Below are positions 53,363 to 62,225 of a stretch of DNA of 64,000 nucleotides, one piece after another (within the stretch, counting starts at the first letter, position 1; the number at the start of each line of letters is the position of its first letter). The stretch covers positions 868,001 through 932,000 of the forward strand of contig NC_008609.1 in assembly GCF_000015045.1 (NCBI RefSeq), given 5' to 3'. A program made the position numbers and the translations under genes. The notes under the pieces are model-generated. The model did no database searches, was not told the origin of the DNA, and was given only the letters and a program-made list of their open reading frames with translations. This DNA is from Pelobacter propionicus DSM 2379 (GTDB taxonomy: Bacteria > Desulfobacterota > Desulfuromonadia > Geobacterales > Pseudopelobacteraceae).

Positions 53363-55168
53363 ATGTCGCCGATTGATTGTGAAGACCAGGAACTGCTGGA
53401 AGGCTTTCTCTCAGAGACGGCCGAATTGCTTGAGAAGCTTGACGATGATCTGGTGGCTTTGGAGAAGTCGTCGGATGACGCCGATCTGCTTAACCGCATC
53501 TTCCGCTCCATCCATACGGTCAAAGGCGCCTCAAGTTTTCTCGGCTTTGATCTGCTGGTCAAGGTGACCCACAAGACCGAAGATGTCCTGAACCGGCTTC
53601 GCAAGGGGGAACTGCAGGTAACCCCCGAGATCATGGATGTGATTCTCGAGGCGACGGACCTGGTGAAGGTGCTGGTGAGCGACATCAAGGCGGGAGAGAT
53701 TCAGGAACGGGAGATTGATGGCACCATTGCCAAGCTGTTGCCACTTCTTGTGGAAACTGTTGTGGATGTCCAACCCCAGGTCGAAGCGCCGCCTTCCGAG
53801 CCCGCTGAGAGCGCGGTTCCGTCAGTGGCCGAGGCTGCCGCTCCAGCTGAGCCGTCTCCTCCCCAGGACGCGCCCTCAGCGCCCCAGCAGAAATTAGGCG
53901 GCGATGTGGTCATGAAAAAGAGCCCGGCGCCGCCGAAGCCGGCCGAGGGGAGGGGAGATGACCTCTCGGACAACACCACTGTCCGGGTCGATATCAAGCG
54001 TCTCGATGACCTGATGAACCAGGTCGGTGAACTGGTGCTGGAACGTAACCGTATGATCCAGATCAACCAGAACCTGCAGCAGGAGGATTTCAGCAAGGTC
54101 GACTTCAACGAGGAATTCGGCAAGCTCACCAAACGGATGAACTTTGTCACCTCGGAACTGCAGATGCAGGTCCTGAAGATGCGCATGCTGCCGGTTGAAA
54201 AGGTCTTCAAGAAGTTTCCCCGCATCGTGCGCAGCATGGCCCGCGATCTGGGCAAAGAGGTTGACCTTCACATTTTTGGCGAGGAGACCGAGCTGGATCG
54301 CTCCGTTGTTGACGAAATTGGCGATCCGCTGATCCACCTGATCCGTAATGCCATGGACCACGGACTGGAGATGCCGGAGCAGCGTCTGGCCTCCGGCAAG
54401 CCGCGGGTGGGTAACCTGGTCCTGTCGGCCGTCCATGAGGGGAACCAGATCATCATCAGCATCAAGGATGACGGCAACGGCATCGACACGGACAGGGTCG
54501 GTCGCAAGGCCCTGGAAAAGGGGCTGGTCACCGAGGAACAGCTGGCTGCCATGAGCCAGCGGGAAATGTTCGACCTGATCTTCCTGCCCGGCTTCTCCAC
54601 CAAGGACAAGGCTAACGACCTGTCCGGCCGTGGTGTCGGCATGGACGTGGTCAAGACGAACATCAAGAAGCTGAATGGCCTGATAGAAATCAAGAGCGAA
54701 AAGGGGCAGGGCTCGGAGTTCATTCTGCGCCTTCCCCTGACCCTGGCCATCATCCAGTCCCTGCTGGTTGAGGTGGAGGGGGAAGTCTACTCCATTCCGC
54801 TCTCGTCGGTTCTGGAGACTCTGCGGGTGGATCAGCGCCAGTTTCACATCATTGGCGGTCAGGAGGTCCTCAAGCTGCGGGACATGGTCCTGCCGCTCGT
54901 ACGCCTGGAGAGGGTCTTCGGAGTGCAGAGATGCGGCGAGCCGGACGATTTCTGCTATATCGTGGTGGTGGGAAGCGCCGATAAGCGCATGGGGCTGGTG
55001 GTTACGCGTCTTGTGGGACAGCAGGAGGTTGCCATCAAGTCTCTCGGAAACTACCTTGCCAATATTCCCGGTATTGCCGGATCAACCATCCTTGGGGATG
55101 GGCGCGTGGCACTGATTATCGACCCTGTTGGTCTTGTCGAGAATGGTGAGTGTGGCTCCGGTCGTTGA
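53363..55168 (+). CDS. cheA: Chemotaxis histidine kinase CheA
   Basis: A 601-residue protein. HPt domain with the phosphorylated His51 in RSIHTVKGASS, then a Pro/Ala-rich linker (about 125-200) where a CheY-binding P2 domain would normally lie, so P2 is missing or very short. The P3 dimerisation helix (LDDLMNQVGELVLERNRM), ATP-binding P4 (HLIRNAMDHGLE, DDGNGID, GRGVGMDVVK) and C-terminal CheW-like P5 follow. It autophosphorylates and passes phosphate to CheY and CheB. CheB is encoded downstream; no cheY lies in the operon. Confidence 0.95.
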   Translation: MSPIDCEDQELLEGFLSETAELLEKLDDDLVALEKSSDDADLLNRIFRSIHTVKGASSFLGFDLLVKVTHKTEDVLNRLRKGELQVTPEIMDVILEATDLVKVLVSDIKAGEIQEREIDGTIAKLLPLLVETVVDVQPQVEAPPSEPAESAVPSVAEAAAPAEPSPPQDAPSAPQQKLGGDVVMKKSPAPPKPAEGRGDDLSDNTTVRVDIKRLDDLMNQVGELVLERNRMIQINQNLQQEDFSKVDFNEEFGKLTKRMNFVTSELQMQVLKMRMLPVEKVFKKFPRIVRSMARDLGKEVDLHIFGEETELDRSVVDEIGDPLIHLIRNAMDHGLEMPEQRLASGKPRVGNLVLSAVHEGNQIIISIKDDGNGIDTDRVGRKALEKGLVTEEQLAAMSQREMFDLIFLPGFSTKDKANDLSGRGVGMDVVKTNIKKLNGLIEIKSEKGQGSEFILRLPLTLAIIQSLLVEVEGEVYSIPLSSVLETLRVDQRQFHIIGGQEVLKLRDMVLPLVRLERVFGVQRCGEPDDFCYIVVVGSADKRMGLVVTRLVGQQEVAIKSLGNYLANIPGIAGSTILGDGRVALIIDPVGLVENGECGSGR

Positions 55169-55216
55169 TCCCGTTGTTTTTTGACGAAGGCAACCTGCGA
55201 AGCGAAGGGAAAGACA

Positions 55217-56044
55217 GTGGCAATATCCGACAGAGACTTCGAACAGTTACGTGATTTTATCTACAATATCTGTGGCATGTACTTCCATGCCACCAAAAAG
55301 TATTTTCTGGAAAGCCGTCTGGCGCGCCGCATGGAAGCTACCGGGACCAGAACTCATAACGACTACTATCTGCTGCTCAGGTCTCCTCGGGGCACCGAGG
55401 AGTTGAAGTACCTGATGGATGAAATCACCACCAACGAAACCTATTTCTTCCGCAATGTTCCTCAGCTCAATGCCCTTGAGACAAAACTTCTGCCGGAAAT
55501 CGTGGCAACCAAGTCCAAGATCGGGTTCCGGAAACTGCGTATCTGGAGCGCTGCCTCATCTTCGGGTGAGGAAGCCTACACCCTCTCCATGATCCTCTTG
55601 GAAAAACGGTCCACACTGCTGAAAGACTGGATCATCGAGATTGTCGGTACCGATATTAATGAAACCGTTGTTGCCCAAGCCAAGGAAGGGGTCTACAGCG
55701 CCTACTCGGTCCGCAATATCCCTGAAATGTACAAGAGAAAGTATATCCGGGAGGATAACGGCAAATTCATCCTTGCTCCCGAAGTTAAGAAGTTTGTCTC
55801 CTTCAACAAGCTCAACCTCTACGATGATTCAAAAATGATATTCATGAAGAGTTTTGACATCATCTTTTGCGCCAACGTGCTGATCTATTTCGATACCGCT
55901 TCGAAGTCAAAAGTGGTGCAGCATTTTTACAACAATCTGCAGCCGTACGGTTATTTCTTCGTCGGTCAGTCCGAATCCCTGCACGGTGTCAACGACAAGT
56001 TCAAAACCGTGCACTTTCCCGGCGGATTCGCCTATAAAAAATAG
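55217..56044 (+). CDS. cheR: Chemoreceptor methyltransferase CheR
   Basis: A 275-residue protein started at GTG 55217, with GAAGGGA just upstream; a TTG at 55181 is less likely. N-terminal helical domain (FEQLRDFIYNICGMYF), then the SAM-binding domain with ITTNETYFFRNVPQ, WSAASSSGEEAYTLSM (motif I region), GTDINETVVAQA and CANVLIYFD. It methylates glutamates of chemoreceptors and works against CheB encoded in the same operon. Confidence 0.93.
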   Translation: MAISDRDFEQLRDFIYNICGMYFHATKKYFLESRLARRMEATGTRTHNDYYLLLRSPRGTEELKYLMDEITTNETYFFRNVPQLNALETKLLPEIVATKSKIGFRKLRIWSAASSSGEEAYTLSMILLEKRSTLLKDWIIEIVGTDINETVVAQAKEGVYSAYSVRNIPEMYKRKYIREDNGKFILAPEVKKFVSFNKLNLYDDSKMIFMKSFDIIFCANVLIYFDTASKSKVVQHFYNNLQPYGYFFVGQSESLHGVNDKFKTVHFPGGFAYKK

Positions 56045-56064
56045 CATCTGAAAGGTTGTATGTA

Positions 56065-56961
56065 ATGGACAAGAATGCACGGATCGAAAGAGCCGAACAA
56101 CTGGTTGCACAGATCGAGGATCTGCCGACCATACCGGCCGTTGCAAACCAGGTGCTACTGCTTCTTGATCAACCTGATGTGGAAATAGAGCAGGTGGCCG
56201 ACCTGATGCTGTCCGACCAGGTCATGACGGCCCGGGTAATGAAGATGCTCAACTCACCGGTGTATCGCCCAACGCACGAAATACGTTCGTTCAAGCGCGC
56301 GCTGGTCTATCTCGGCCTGCGGCATATTCGCGAGGTTGCGCTTACGACGTCATTCATCGGTGCCTTTGAACGAGACATCGGCGCTTTTGAGCTGAATGCC
56401 TTTTGGGAACATTCCTTTGGCGTGGGCATGGTCTCCAAGATCATTGCCGAAAAAGTCGGTTATCCGGACCTTGAAAAAGCCTATATCAGCGGCATTATCC
56501 ATAATTTCGGCATGGTGGTTTTGAACGTCTGTCTGCCGGAAGAGTATCAGGCCGTGCTGGCCGCGATCAAGGACAGACCGGTTACCCTGGCAAGCGCCGA
56601 GTTTGAGCGTTTCGGCACGAGCCACAGCGAGATCGGTCTCTGCATGGCGCGCAAGTGGAATTTCCCCGATGTCTACTGTGAAGTGATAGCCTGCCACCAT
56701 ACCCCGGCCGAGGCGGTAATCGATCCGGTCCTCTGCGCCATTGTCTGCATCTCCGATCTGTTCTGCAGCGTGCGCGGCCTGGATTATGGCGGCAGGGAGT
56801 GGGTCAGCTTCAATCTTTCAGAAGAGGAGGCCTGGGAAATCCTCAAAACCGCGTCTCCCAGCCTTGTTGAGATGGATGTGGAGCGATTCTGCTACGAACT
56901 GGATGATGCCATACCGGCTGTCAAGGAGCTGGTGAACTCGATATTTTCAACAAAGGAATAG
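56065..56961 (+). CDS. HDOD domain protein
   Basis: A 298-residue protein started at ATG 56065 after GAAAGG. The HDOD domain occupies about residues 10-210: LPTIPAVANQVLLLL at the start and ALVYLGLRHIREVALTTSF in the middle. The metal-binding HD residues of true HD hydrolases are mostly lost (GIIHNFGMVVL). HDOD proteins are thought to be signalling adaptors without known enzyme activity. Its position between cheR and cheB suggests a link with receptor adaptation or with c-di-GMP/motility control. Confidence 0.9.
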   Translation: MDKNARIERAEQLVAQIEDLPTIPAVANQVLLLLDQPDVEIEQVADLMLSDQVMTARVMKMLNSPVYRPTHEIRSFKRALVYLGLRHIREVALTTSFIGAFERDIGAFELNAFWEHSFGVGMVSKIIAEKVGYPDLEKAYISGIIHNFGMVVLNVCLPEEYQAVLAAIKDRPVTLASAEFERFGTSHSEIGLCMARKWNFPDVYCEVIACHHTPAEAVIDPVLCAIVCISDLFCSVRGLDYGGREWVSFNLSEEEAWEILKTASPSLVEMDVERFCYELDDAIPAVKELVNSIFSTKE

Positions 56962-56972
56962 GTGGAGTTGTG

Positions 56973-58049
56973 ATGGTACCTTTTCGCCCCCAGAGAACAC
57001 GCATACTGATCGTTGATGATTCCTCGTTTATGCGTATGGCTATCCGCAGTATTCTCTCCAAGGACCCCTCTCTTGAGATTGTCGGAGTTGCTGCCGACGG
57101 TATGGAAGGCGTTGAAAAGGCTGTCGCGCTCAAGCCGGACCTGATCACCATGGACGTGGAGATGCCGCGCATGGATGGGATTGCCGCACTGCGCAAGATC
57201 ATGGCCACCGCCCCCACCAAGGTGATCATGGTGTCGACCCTGACCAACGAGGGAGCCCGTTCGACTTTTGAAGCTCTGGATGCCGGCGCAATCGACTATA
57301 TCCCCAAGAACGTCACCGACTCCAGCGAGGCGCAGAACATCTTCCGCCAGGAACTGATTCGCAAGGTCAAGGAGGCGGTCTGCTCCAAATTCAGCCGGGG
57401 CGCTGCTTCGACGGTCGTCCGGACCGTACCCCCTCCGAATCGCCGTCCCACCAGCAGCAAACTGACCGGAAAGAAGATAAACTATGTGGGGATCGGCGCC
57501 TCAACTGGCGGCCCTGTTGCCCTCCAGGAGGTCCTCTCCCGTATCCCGGTCAACTTCCCCTATGGCATCATTGTCGGCATCCACATGCCCAAGGCATTTA
57601 CCGGCCCCTATGCCGATCGTCTCAATGCAAAATGCTCCATGACCATTCGAGAGGCTGTGGATGGTGATGTGCTCAAGCCGGGACTGGCGCTGATCGCCCC
57701 TGGCGGCATGCATACCACCCTTGTGCGCCGCGGCGGAACTGTCGTGGTAAAGATCGTTCCCACCAGCAATTATCCCCAGTATGTTTACGTCCCCTCGGTC
57801 GACCTGATGCTTGCGAGCATGGCCGAGGCGACCAACGGTTCCATGCTGGGGGTTATCCTGACCGGTATGGGTAACGATGGCTTCAAGGGGATGAAGCAGT
57901 TGAAGAGCATGGGGGGGGTGACCATGGTGCAGGATGAGGCCACATCGACCATCTATGGCATGCCCAAGGCCTGCGTGGATGGTGGCGTTGCCGATGAGGT
58001 GCTGCCGTTGGGGCAGATCGGTTTCGAGATCTCCAAGTTCGCGGGATAG
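56973..58049 (+). CDS. cheB: Chemotaxis methylesterase/response regulator CheB
   Basis: A 358-residue protein; ATG 56973 preceded by GGTGGAG (GTG 56970 is possible). Receiver domain with phosphoacceptor Asp61 in LITMDVEMPRMDG. The linker is Pro-rich. The C-terminal esterase has the catalytic triad regions GIGASTGGP (Ser), GIHMPKAFTGPYADRLN (His) and GMGNDG (Asp). It removes methyl groups from chemoreceptors and deamidates glutamines once phosphorylated by CheA. Last gene of the operon; an imperfect GC-rich hairpin lies at about 58078-58103. Confidence 0.95.
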   Translation: MVPFRPQRTRILIVDDSSFMRMAIRSILSKDPSLEIVGVAADGMEGVEKAVALKPDLITMDVEMPRMDGIAALRKIMATAPTKVIMVSTLTNEGARSTFEALDAGAIDYIPKNVTDSSEAQNIFRQELIRKVKEAVCSKFSRGAASTVVRTVPPPNRRPTSSKLTGKKINYVGIGASTGGPVALQEVLSRIPVNFPYGIIVGIHMPKAFTGPYADRLNAKCSMTIREAVDGDVLKPGLALIAPGGMHTTLVRRGGTVVVKIVPTSNYPQYVYVPSVDLMLASMAEATNGSMLGVILTGMGNDGFKGMKQLKSMGGVTMVQDEATSTIYGMPKACVDGGVADEVLPLGQIGFEISKFAG

Positions 58050-58235
58050 CCTGCGCGGTTTGTGTGCTGCAAAAGCGAGGGGCGGCCGTTTCGGGCGCCC
58101 TTTCCGCGTTTTATGGGGTGGGAACCCCATTTCTGACGCCGTGCTCCCTCCGGTTGACAATCGATGAAACTGTTCTACGTTGATAGGACAGCGGGCTGAT
58201 GCTGACAGAACGAACGTTTCAAGGAGGGACATCGT

Positions 58236-58400
58236 ATGCCGGTCTACGAGTATTACTGTGATACCTGTTCAAAGAGCTTTACCGTTGTCATGACTATTGC
58301 GGAGCATGACCGGGGCGGGATTACCTGCCCGCAGTGCAAGGGGAGTTCGGTTGTGCAACGTTACACTGCTTTTTTCGCCAAGACGAGCAAGAAGAGTTGA
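58236..58400 (+). CDS. FmdB-type zinc-ribbon protein
   Basis: A 54-residue protein starting at ATG 58236, with AAGGAGGG 7-8 bases upstream. It begins MPVYEYYCDTCSKSF and has CPQC, the two CxxC knuckles of the FmdB/CxxC_CXXC_SSSS zinc ribbon. The Lys-rich tail is SKKS. The FmdB family was named from an amidase operon regulator but its function is not settled. A TTGACA at 58154-58159 may be its -35 box. Stands alone between cheB and prfC. Confidence 0.88.
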   Translation: MPVYEYYCDTCSKSFTVVMTIAEHDRGGITCPQCKGSSVVQRYTAFFAKTSKKS

Positions 58401-58887
58401 TACCCGTTTCGCTGGGCAAGGTTCCCCTTGCGTGACTGGGGTGTGGGCTGCTGGCTTCCTGTTATTGGCCCGGAAATTGGCCCGATCCGCTCTGGCTATG
58501 GGTTTGTGTGCCGGAAAGTGACAGAGAATGCCCTGTGGCAAATAAAATGAGGGGCGTCGGTGTGCGACTCCCCTCTTTTGTGTAGGTGGCGACCGCGGGT
58601 GGTGGGGGTGAATAACGTCGCCACCCGTAGTCAGCATTCGCTCTGTTTGTCCGTTGGTTATCGCTCCGCGTATACGGTCAGCCCTATTCGCGAAGCTACC
58701 ACACTGCAGCAGGAAAAGCCGCGCCGCTTCAGACGGAACATGATCAGCGGTGCCAGCAGGGGATGCACTCCCGGCAGCAGCAGGGGGAAATGATGGAACC
58801 TGATGCCGCGGAAAGCCTCCCAGGTTGCCCTGACAGATGCCGTGCGATGTTCTTTTCCTCGCCTGGGGTGGGCTGCTGCCGTGGTCA
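58401..58887. other. Intergenic region without a supported gene
   Basis: 487 bases between the fmdB-type gene and the end of prfC. Frames are open on both strands but show no family motifs, no ribosome-binding sites and odd composition. Apart from the terminator at 58549-58579 I see nothing. Confidence 0.6.
58549..58579. terminator. Terminator hairpin between fmdB-type gene and prfC
   Basis: GAGGGGCGTCG (58549-58559) pairs with CGACTCCCCTC (58565-58575) with one mismatch and a 5-base loop, followed by TTTT on the plus strand. The minus side has ATTTTATT after the stem, so it may also end the prfC transcript. Confidence 0.65.
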
Positions 58888-60471
58888 TCAGCTGTGCTCG
58901 CTGGTTTCGTGGAATGATAGCTCTTTCCATGATTCAATGGTATTGTCCAGCCGCCACTGGCTGCCTGCCATGTAGGTCAGCTTGCCCTCGCCGTCGATGT
59001 AGACGTGCATGGCTTCCCTCTTCTCGAATTCCTCGACTTTTTTTCTCTCGCCTGTCACCCAGCGTGCGGTGACGTAGCTGACCGGTTCAAAGGCTACCTT
59101 GACGCTGTATTCAAACTCCAGACGGTGCATGACAACCTCGAACTGCAGCAGGCCGACGGCGCCGATCACCCAGTCGGCTCCCATCAGGGGCTTGAACACC
59201 TGGGTGGCGCCCTCTTCGGCCAGCTGTATTAACCCCTTTTCCAAAGCCTTTGATTTTAGCGGGTTGAGCAGGCGGACCTTGCGGAAGTGCTCAGGGGCGA
59301 AGCTGGGGATGCCGGTGAATTTCAGCTCCTCGCCTTGGGTGAATGTGTCGCCGATCTTGATGGTTCCGTGATTGTGGATACCGATGATGTCGCCGGGCCA
59401 GGCCTCCTCCACGTTGGTGCGATCCTGGGCCATGAAGATGGTGGCATTGGCGATCTGTACCTCGCGCCCCAGGCGGGTGTGGCGCACCTTCATGCCGCGG
59501 GTGAATTTACCGGAGCAGATGCGGAAGAAGGCGATGCGGTCCCGGTGGGCGGGATCCATATTTGCCTGGATCTTGAAGGTGAAGCCGCTGAACGGCTCCT
59601 CATAGGGTGAAACCACTCTGGTGGTAGTTTCGCGCGGCAGCGGGGCCGGAGCATATTCGATGAATGCGTCCAGGAGTTGCTGGACGCCAAAGGTGTTGAT
59701 GGCGCTGCCGAAAAAGACCGGTGTCTGCTGGCCGGCAAGATAGGCCTCCTTGTCGAAGGGGTTGGCGGCCCCTTCCAGCAACTCCACGTCGTGGCGTAGT
59801 TCGTCCACCTGGCTCCCCAGAAGCTCGTCCAGCAGAGGGTCATTCAGCCCGGCAATCGTCAGGATGCGGCCGGTTCCGTTGGCAGCCTCGGCATCGAAGA
59901 AGATCAGCTCTTTTGTGTAGAGGTGATAGGTGCCGCGAAAGCGTTTTCCCATCCCCACCGGCCAGGTTACGGGCGCGGTCTGCATCTTTAGGTTTTTTTC
60001 GATGTCGTCCAGCAGGTCGAGCGGTTCCTGCCCCTCGCGGTCCAGCTTGTTCATGAAGGTAATGATCGGGGTGTGGCGCAGGCGGCAGACTTCCAGCAGC
60101 TTTTTGGTCTGGGATTCGACCCCCTTGACCGAGTCGATCACCATCAGCACCGAATCCACCGCCGTCAGCACGCGGTAGGTGTCCTCTGAAAAGTCGTTGT
60201 GGCCGGGGGTGTCCAATAAGTTGATTTCGCAGCCGTTGTAGGTGAATTTCATCACCGATGAGGTGACCGAAATGCCGCGCTGCTTCTCTAGTTCCATCCA
60301 GTCCGATGTGGCGTGGCGAGCCGACTTCCTGGCCCGCACCTCGCCCGCCTGCTGGATGGCGCCGCCGAACAGCAGCAGCTTCTCGGTGATGGTGGTCTTG
60401 CCTGCGTCGGGGTGGCTGATGATGGCAAACGTCCGACGTTTATCGACTTCCTGGCGATTATGGTTTTGCAC
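58888..60471 (-). CDS. prfC: Peptide chain release factor 3
   Basis: A 527-residue translational GTPase. G1 [16 protein letters not shown]2 in [12 protein letters not shown]3 [14 protein letters not shown] and G4 NKLD are all seen. The FSEDTYR extension of G3 and the overall length are characteristic of RF3 rather than EF-G. It removes RF1/RF2 from the ribosome after peptide release. Transcribed alone on the minus strand. Confidence 0.96.
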   Translation of the reverse strand: MQNHNRQEVDKRRTFAIISHPDAGKTTITEKLLLFGGAIQQAGEVRARKSARHATSDWMELEKQRGISVTSSVMKFTYNGCEINLLDTPGHNDFSEDTYRVLTAVDSVLMVIDSVKGVESQTKKLLEVCRLRHTPIITFMNKLDREGQEPLDLLDDIEKNLKMQTAPVTWPVGMGKRFRGTYHLYTKELIFFDAEAANGTGRILTIAGLNDPLLDELLGSQVDELRHDVELLEGAANPFDKEAYLAGQQTPVFFGSAINTFGVQQLLDAFIEYAPAPLPRETTTRVVSPYEEPFSGFTFKIQANMDPAHRDRIAFFRICSGKFTRGMKVRHTRLGREVQIANATIFMAQDRTNVEEAWPGDIIGIHNHGTIKIGDTFTQGEELKFTGIPSFAPEHFRKVRLLNPLKSKALEKGLIQLAEEGATQVFKPLMGADWVIGAVGLLQFEVVMHRLEFEYSVKVAFEPVSYVTARWVTGERKKVEEFEKREAMHVYIDGEGKLTYMAGSQWRLDNTIESWKELSFHETSEHS

Positions 60472-60573
60472 GATAAAACTCCTTATGCAATCGAAAGGCG
60501 GGGGATGCCCGCCTTGGTCTCTAGGGTATGAATGTGCGCGCGCAGCTGACTTCGGCCGATTCCGTGGTTGCCG

Positions 60574-61017
60574 CTAGCGGAATACCAGGCGGTCCACGCA
60601 CCATTGACCGCCTCCGGCGACCAGTAGATACAGTGCCATGCCCAGCAGGGCGATATTGTATTCGATACCGTGTCCCTGTCCGGAGATGTTGTGAATGTTC
60701 AGAAAAAAGCCGTGCGCCCAGTGAACCTTGTGTATGGCCACCAGCATGACCGTCGCGACGGCGGTAGCGGAGAGGCGCGTCAGGAAACCGGTCAGAATGC
60801 CGAATCCACCGGCGAATTCGGCGATTATTGCCAGCAGGGTGAAGATGGGGGGGATGTGCAGCCTGTCCTCGAAGGTTCTCAGGGTCACGGTCAACCCCTG
60901 GCCGCCAAAGAGTCCCAGCAGTTTTTGCGAACCGTGGGCCATCATGATAAGTCCCAGCGGCAGGCGTATCAGCAGGGGCGCAATAAGGTTACTCAAGTCG
61001 GAACCGCCTCGTGCCAT
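60574..61017 (-). CDS. DoxX family membrane protein
   Basis: A 147-residue protein with four membrane segments. The DoxX-like motifs are LLIRLPLGLIMMAHGSQKLLG near the N-terminus and LAIIAEFAGGFGILTGFLTR in the middle, then HKVHWAHGFFLN. DoxX relatives include subunits of thiosulfate:quinone oxidoreductase and many proteins linked to redox stress; the exact function is unknown. It lies 29 bases after the GGDEF gene on the same strand. Confidence 0.88.
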   Translation of the reverse strand: MARGGSDLSNLIAPLLIRLPLGLIMMAHGSQKLLGLFGGQGLTVTLRTFEDRLHIPPIFTLLAIIAEFAGGFGILTGFLTRLSATAVATVMLVAIHKVHWAHGFFLNIHNISGQGHGIEYNIALLGMALYLLVAGGGQWCVDRLVFR

Positions 61018-61046
61018 GGTGTTTCTCCCTTGCGAGCAGGGCGTTT

Positions 61047-61904
61047 TTACCCTGTTGTTATGTGCAACAGCCTGTTCTTTCCGCTGCGCTTGACCTCATA
61101 CATAAGTGCATCGGCGCTGCGCACGGCCTCTTCGACGCTTTCCGGCGGCCTCGTGTAGCTCATGGCGCCGATGCTGAAGGTGACCGGCCAGTTACCCGTT
61201 GTCATGCACTGCCGAAGTTTGCTTTGCACCTTGTGGAGCGTTGTTTGGGCTGGCTCGCCGGCTGTTTCCGGCAGGAGAATCACGAATTCGTCACCGCCGA
61301 AGCGGGCCAGGATGTCGCTGCTCCTGATGGTGGCACTGATGGTGTCGACATCAGCAATGAGCAACTTGTCGCCCGTGGAGTGTCCCTGTCTGTCGTTGAC
61401 TTCCTTGAAGTTGTCCAGGTCGATATAGGCGATGGTCAGGCAATGTCCGTAGCGGCGCGCCCGGTAAATTTCCTGCTCTGCCAGGTCGAAGAAGGAACGG
61501 CGATTGATCGCGCCGGTAAGGGGGTCGATCCGGGCCAGGGCCTTTTCGTTGTCCAGCCTGGTTTTGAGAGCCGAAGAGAGCAGGCTCATGACGATCAGGA
61601 ATGAAAACTCGATGAAGAGGTTCCAGTGATGCAGGCTTGAATTCCGCGTTGCGGAAGTAGAGCCGTAGTCGGCCGCGAATCGCGCACCCAAGGTCAGTAT
61701 GCAAAAAAAGATGCCGGCTGGCTTGCCTACGAACCATGCTCCTAAGGAAACCGGAATCAGGTAAAAGATGGTCAGCGAGTAGTCGCCGGTAATGTGATCG
61801 AGCAGGCAGAGCAGGGACAGGATCAGGCCGATTATGATCGCGACGGTGCGTTTGCTGTGCCGTGATGCTATGGCAACAAATTTCAGATGGATCCGCTCAA
61901 ACAT
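61047..61904 (-). CDS. Membrane-bound GGDEF diguanylate cyclase
   Basis: A 285-residue protein. The N-terminal 115 residues hold about four membrane segments of a MASE-like sensor region. The GGDEF domain starts at ARIDPLTGAINRRSFF. The active-site signature is intact (RFGGDEFVILL), so cyclic di-GMP synthesis is expected. The I-site (RxxD) upstream reads RSSD (IRSSDILARFGGDEF), so product inhibition is possible. It may influence motility together with the chemotaxis and HDOD genes nearby. Confidence 0.92.
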   Translation of the reverse strand: MFERIHLKFVAIASRHSKRTVAIIIGLILSLLCLLDHITGDYSLTIFYLIPVSLGAWFVGKPAGIFFCILTLGARFAADYGSTSATRNSSLHHWNLFIEFSFLIVMSLLSSALKTRLDNEKALARIDPLTGAINRRSFFDLAEQEIYRARRYGHCLTIAYIDLDNFKEVNDRQGHSTGDKLLIADVDTISATIRSSDILARFGGDEFVILLPETAGEPAQTTLHKVQSKLRQCMTTGNWPVTFSIGAMSYTRPPESVEEAVRSADALMYEVKRSGKNRLLHITTG

Positions 61905-62225
61905 GCCTTTTTCCTGTCAAGTCAACACGAAAAGAAAAGGGGGACGTGTGTCCCCGGAATGTGGATCGACTGTTGCCAGAGTATGGAAACCTCGTGGCTA
62001 ACCATCTGAAATGTCTTGATTACCTGGTTGAAATAATTGTACGTGCGTGCTATTGCTTATAGCACGGTTGAACGCCTGAACGCAAGAATATGTGATGGTT
62101 TGATGGGCAGGCACTCTCCCCGTCCTTATGAAGAGAAGCTGCAACGGAAGAGGTTGGCTGTGTCTGGTAGTGTCGCGTTTCGTTGTATGGCTGCAAAGGC
62201 CTCTGTGCCACCTGGTGAATGAACT
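61905..62225. other. Divergent intergenic region
   Basis: 321 bases between the GGDEF gene and the sigma-54 regulator gene. It is AT-richer than the genes around it and should hold both promoters, but I could not pick out convincing boxes, and the short frames in it have no family signature. Confidence 0.5.
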
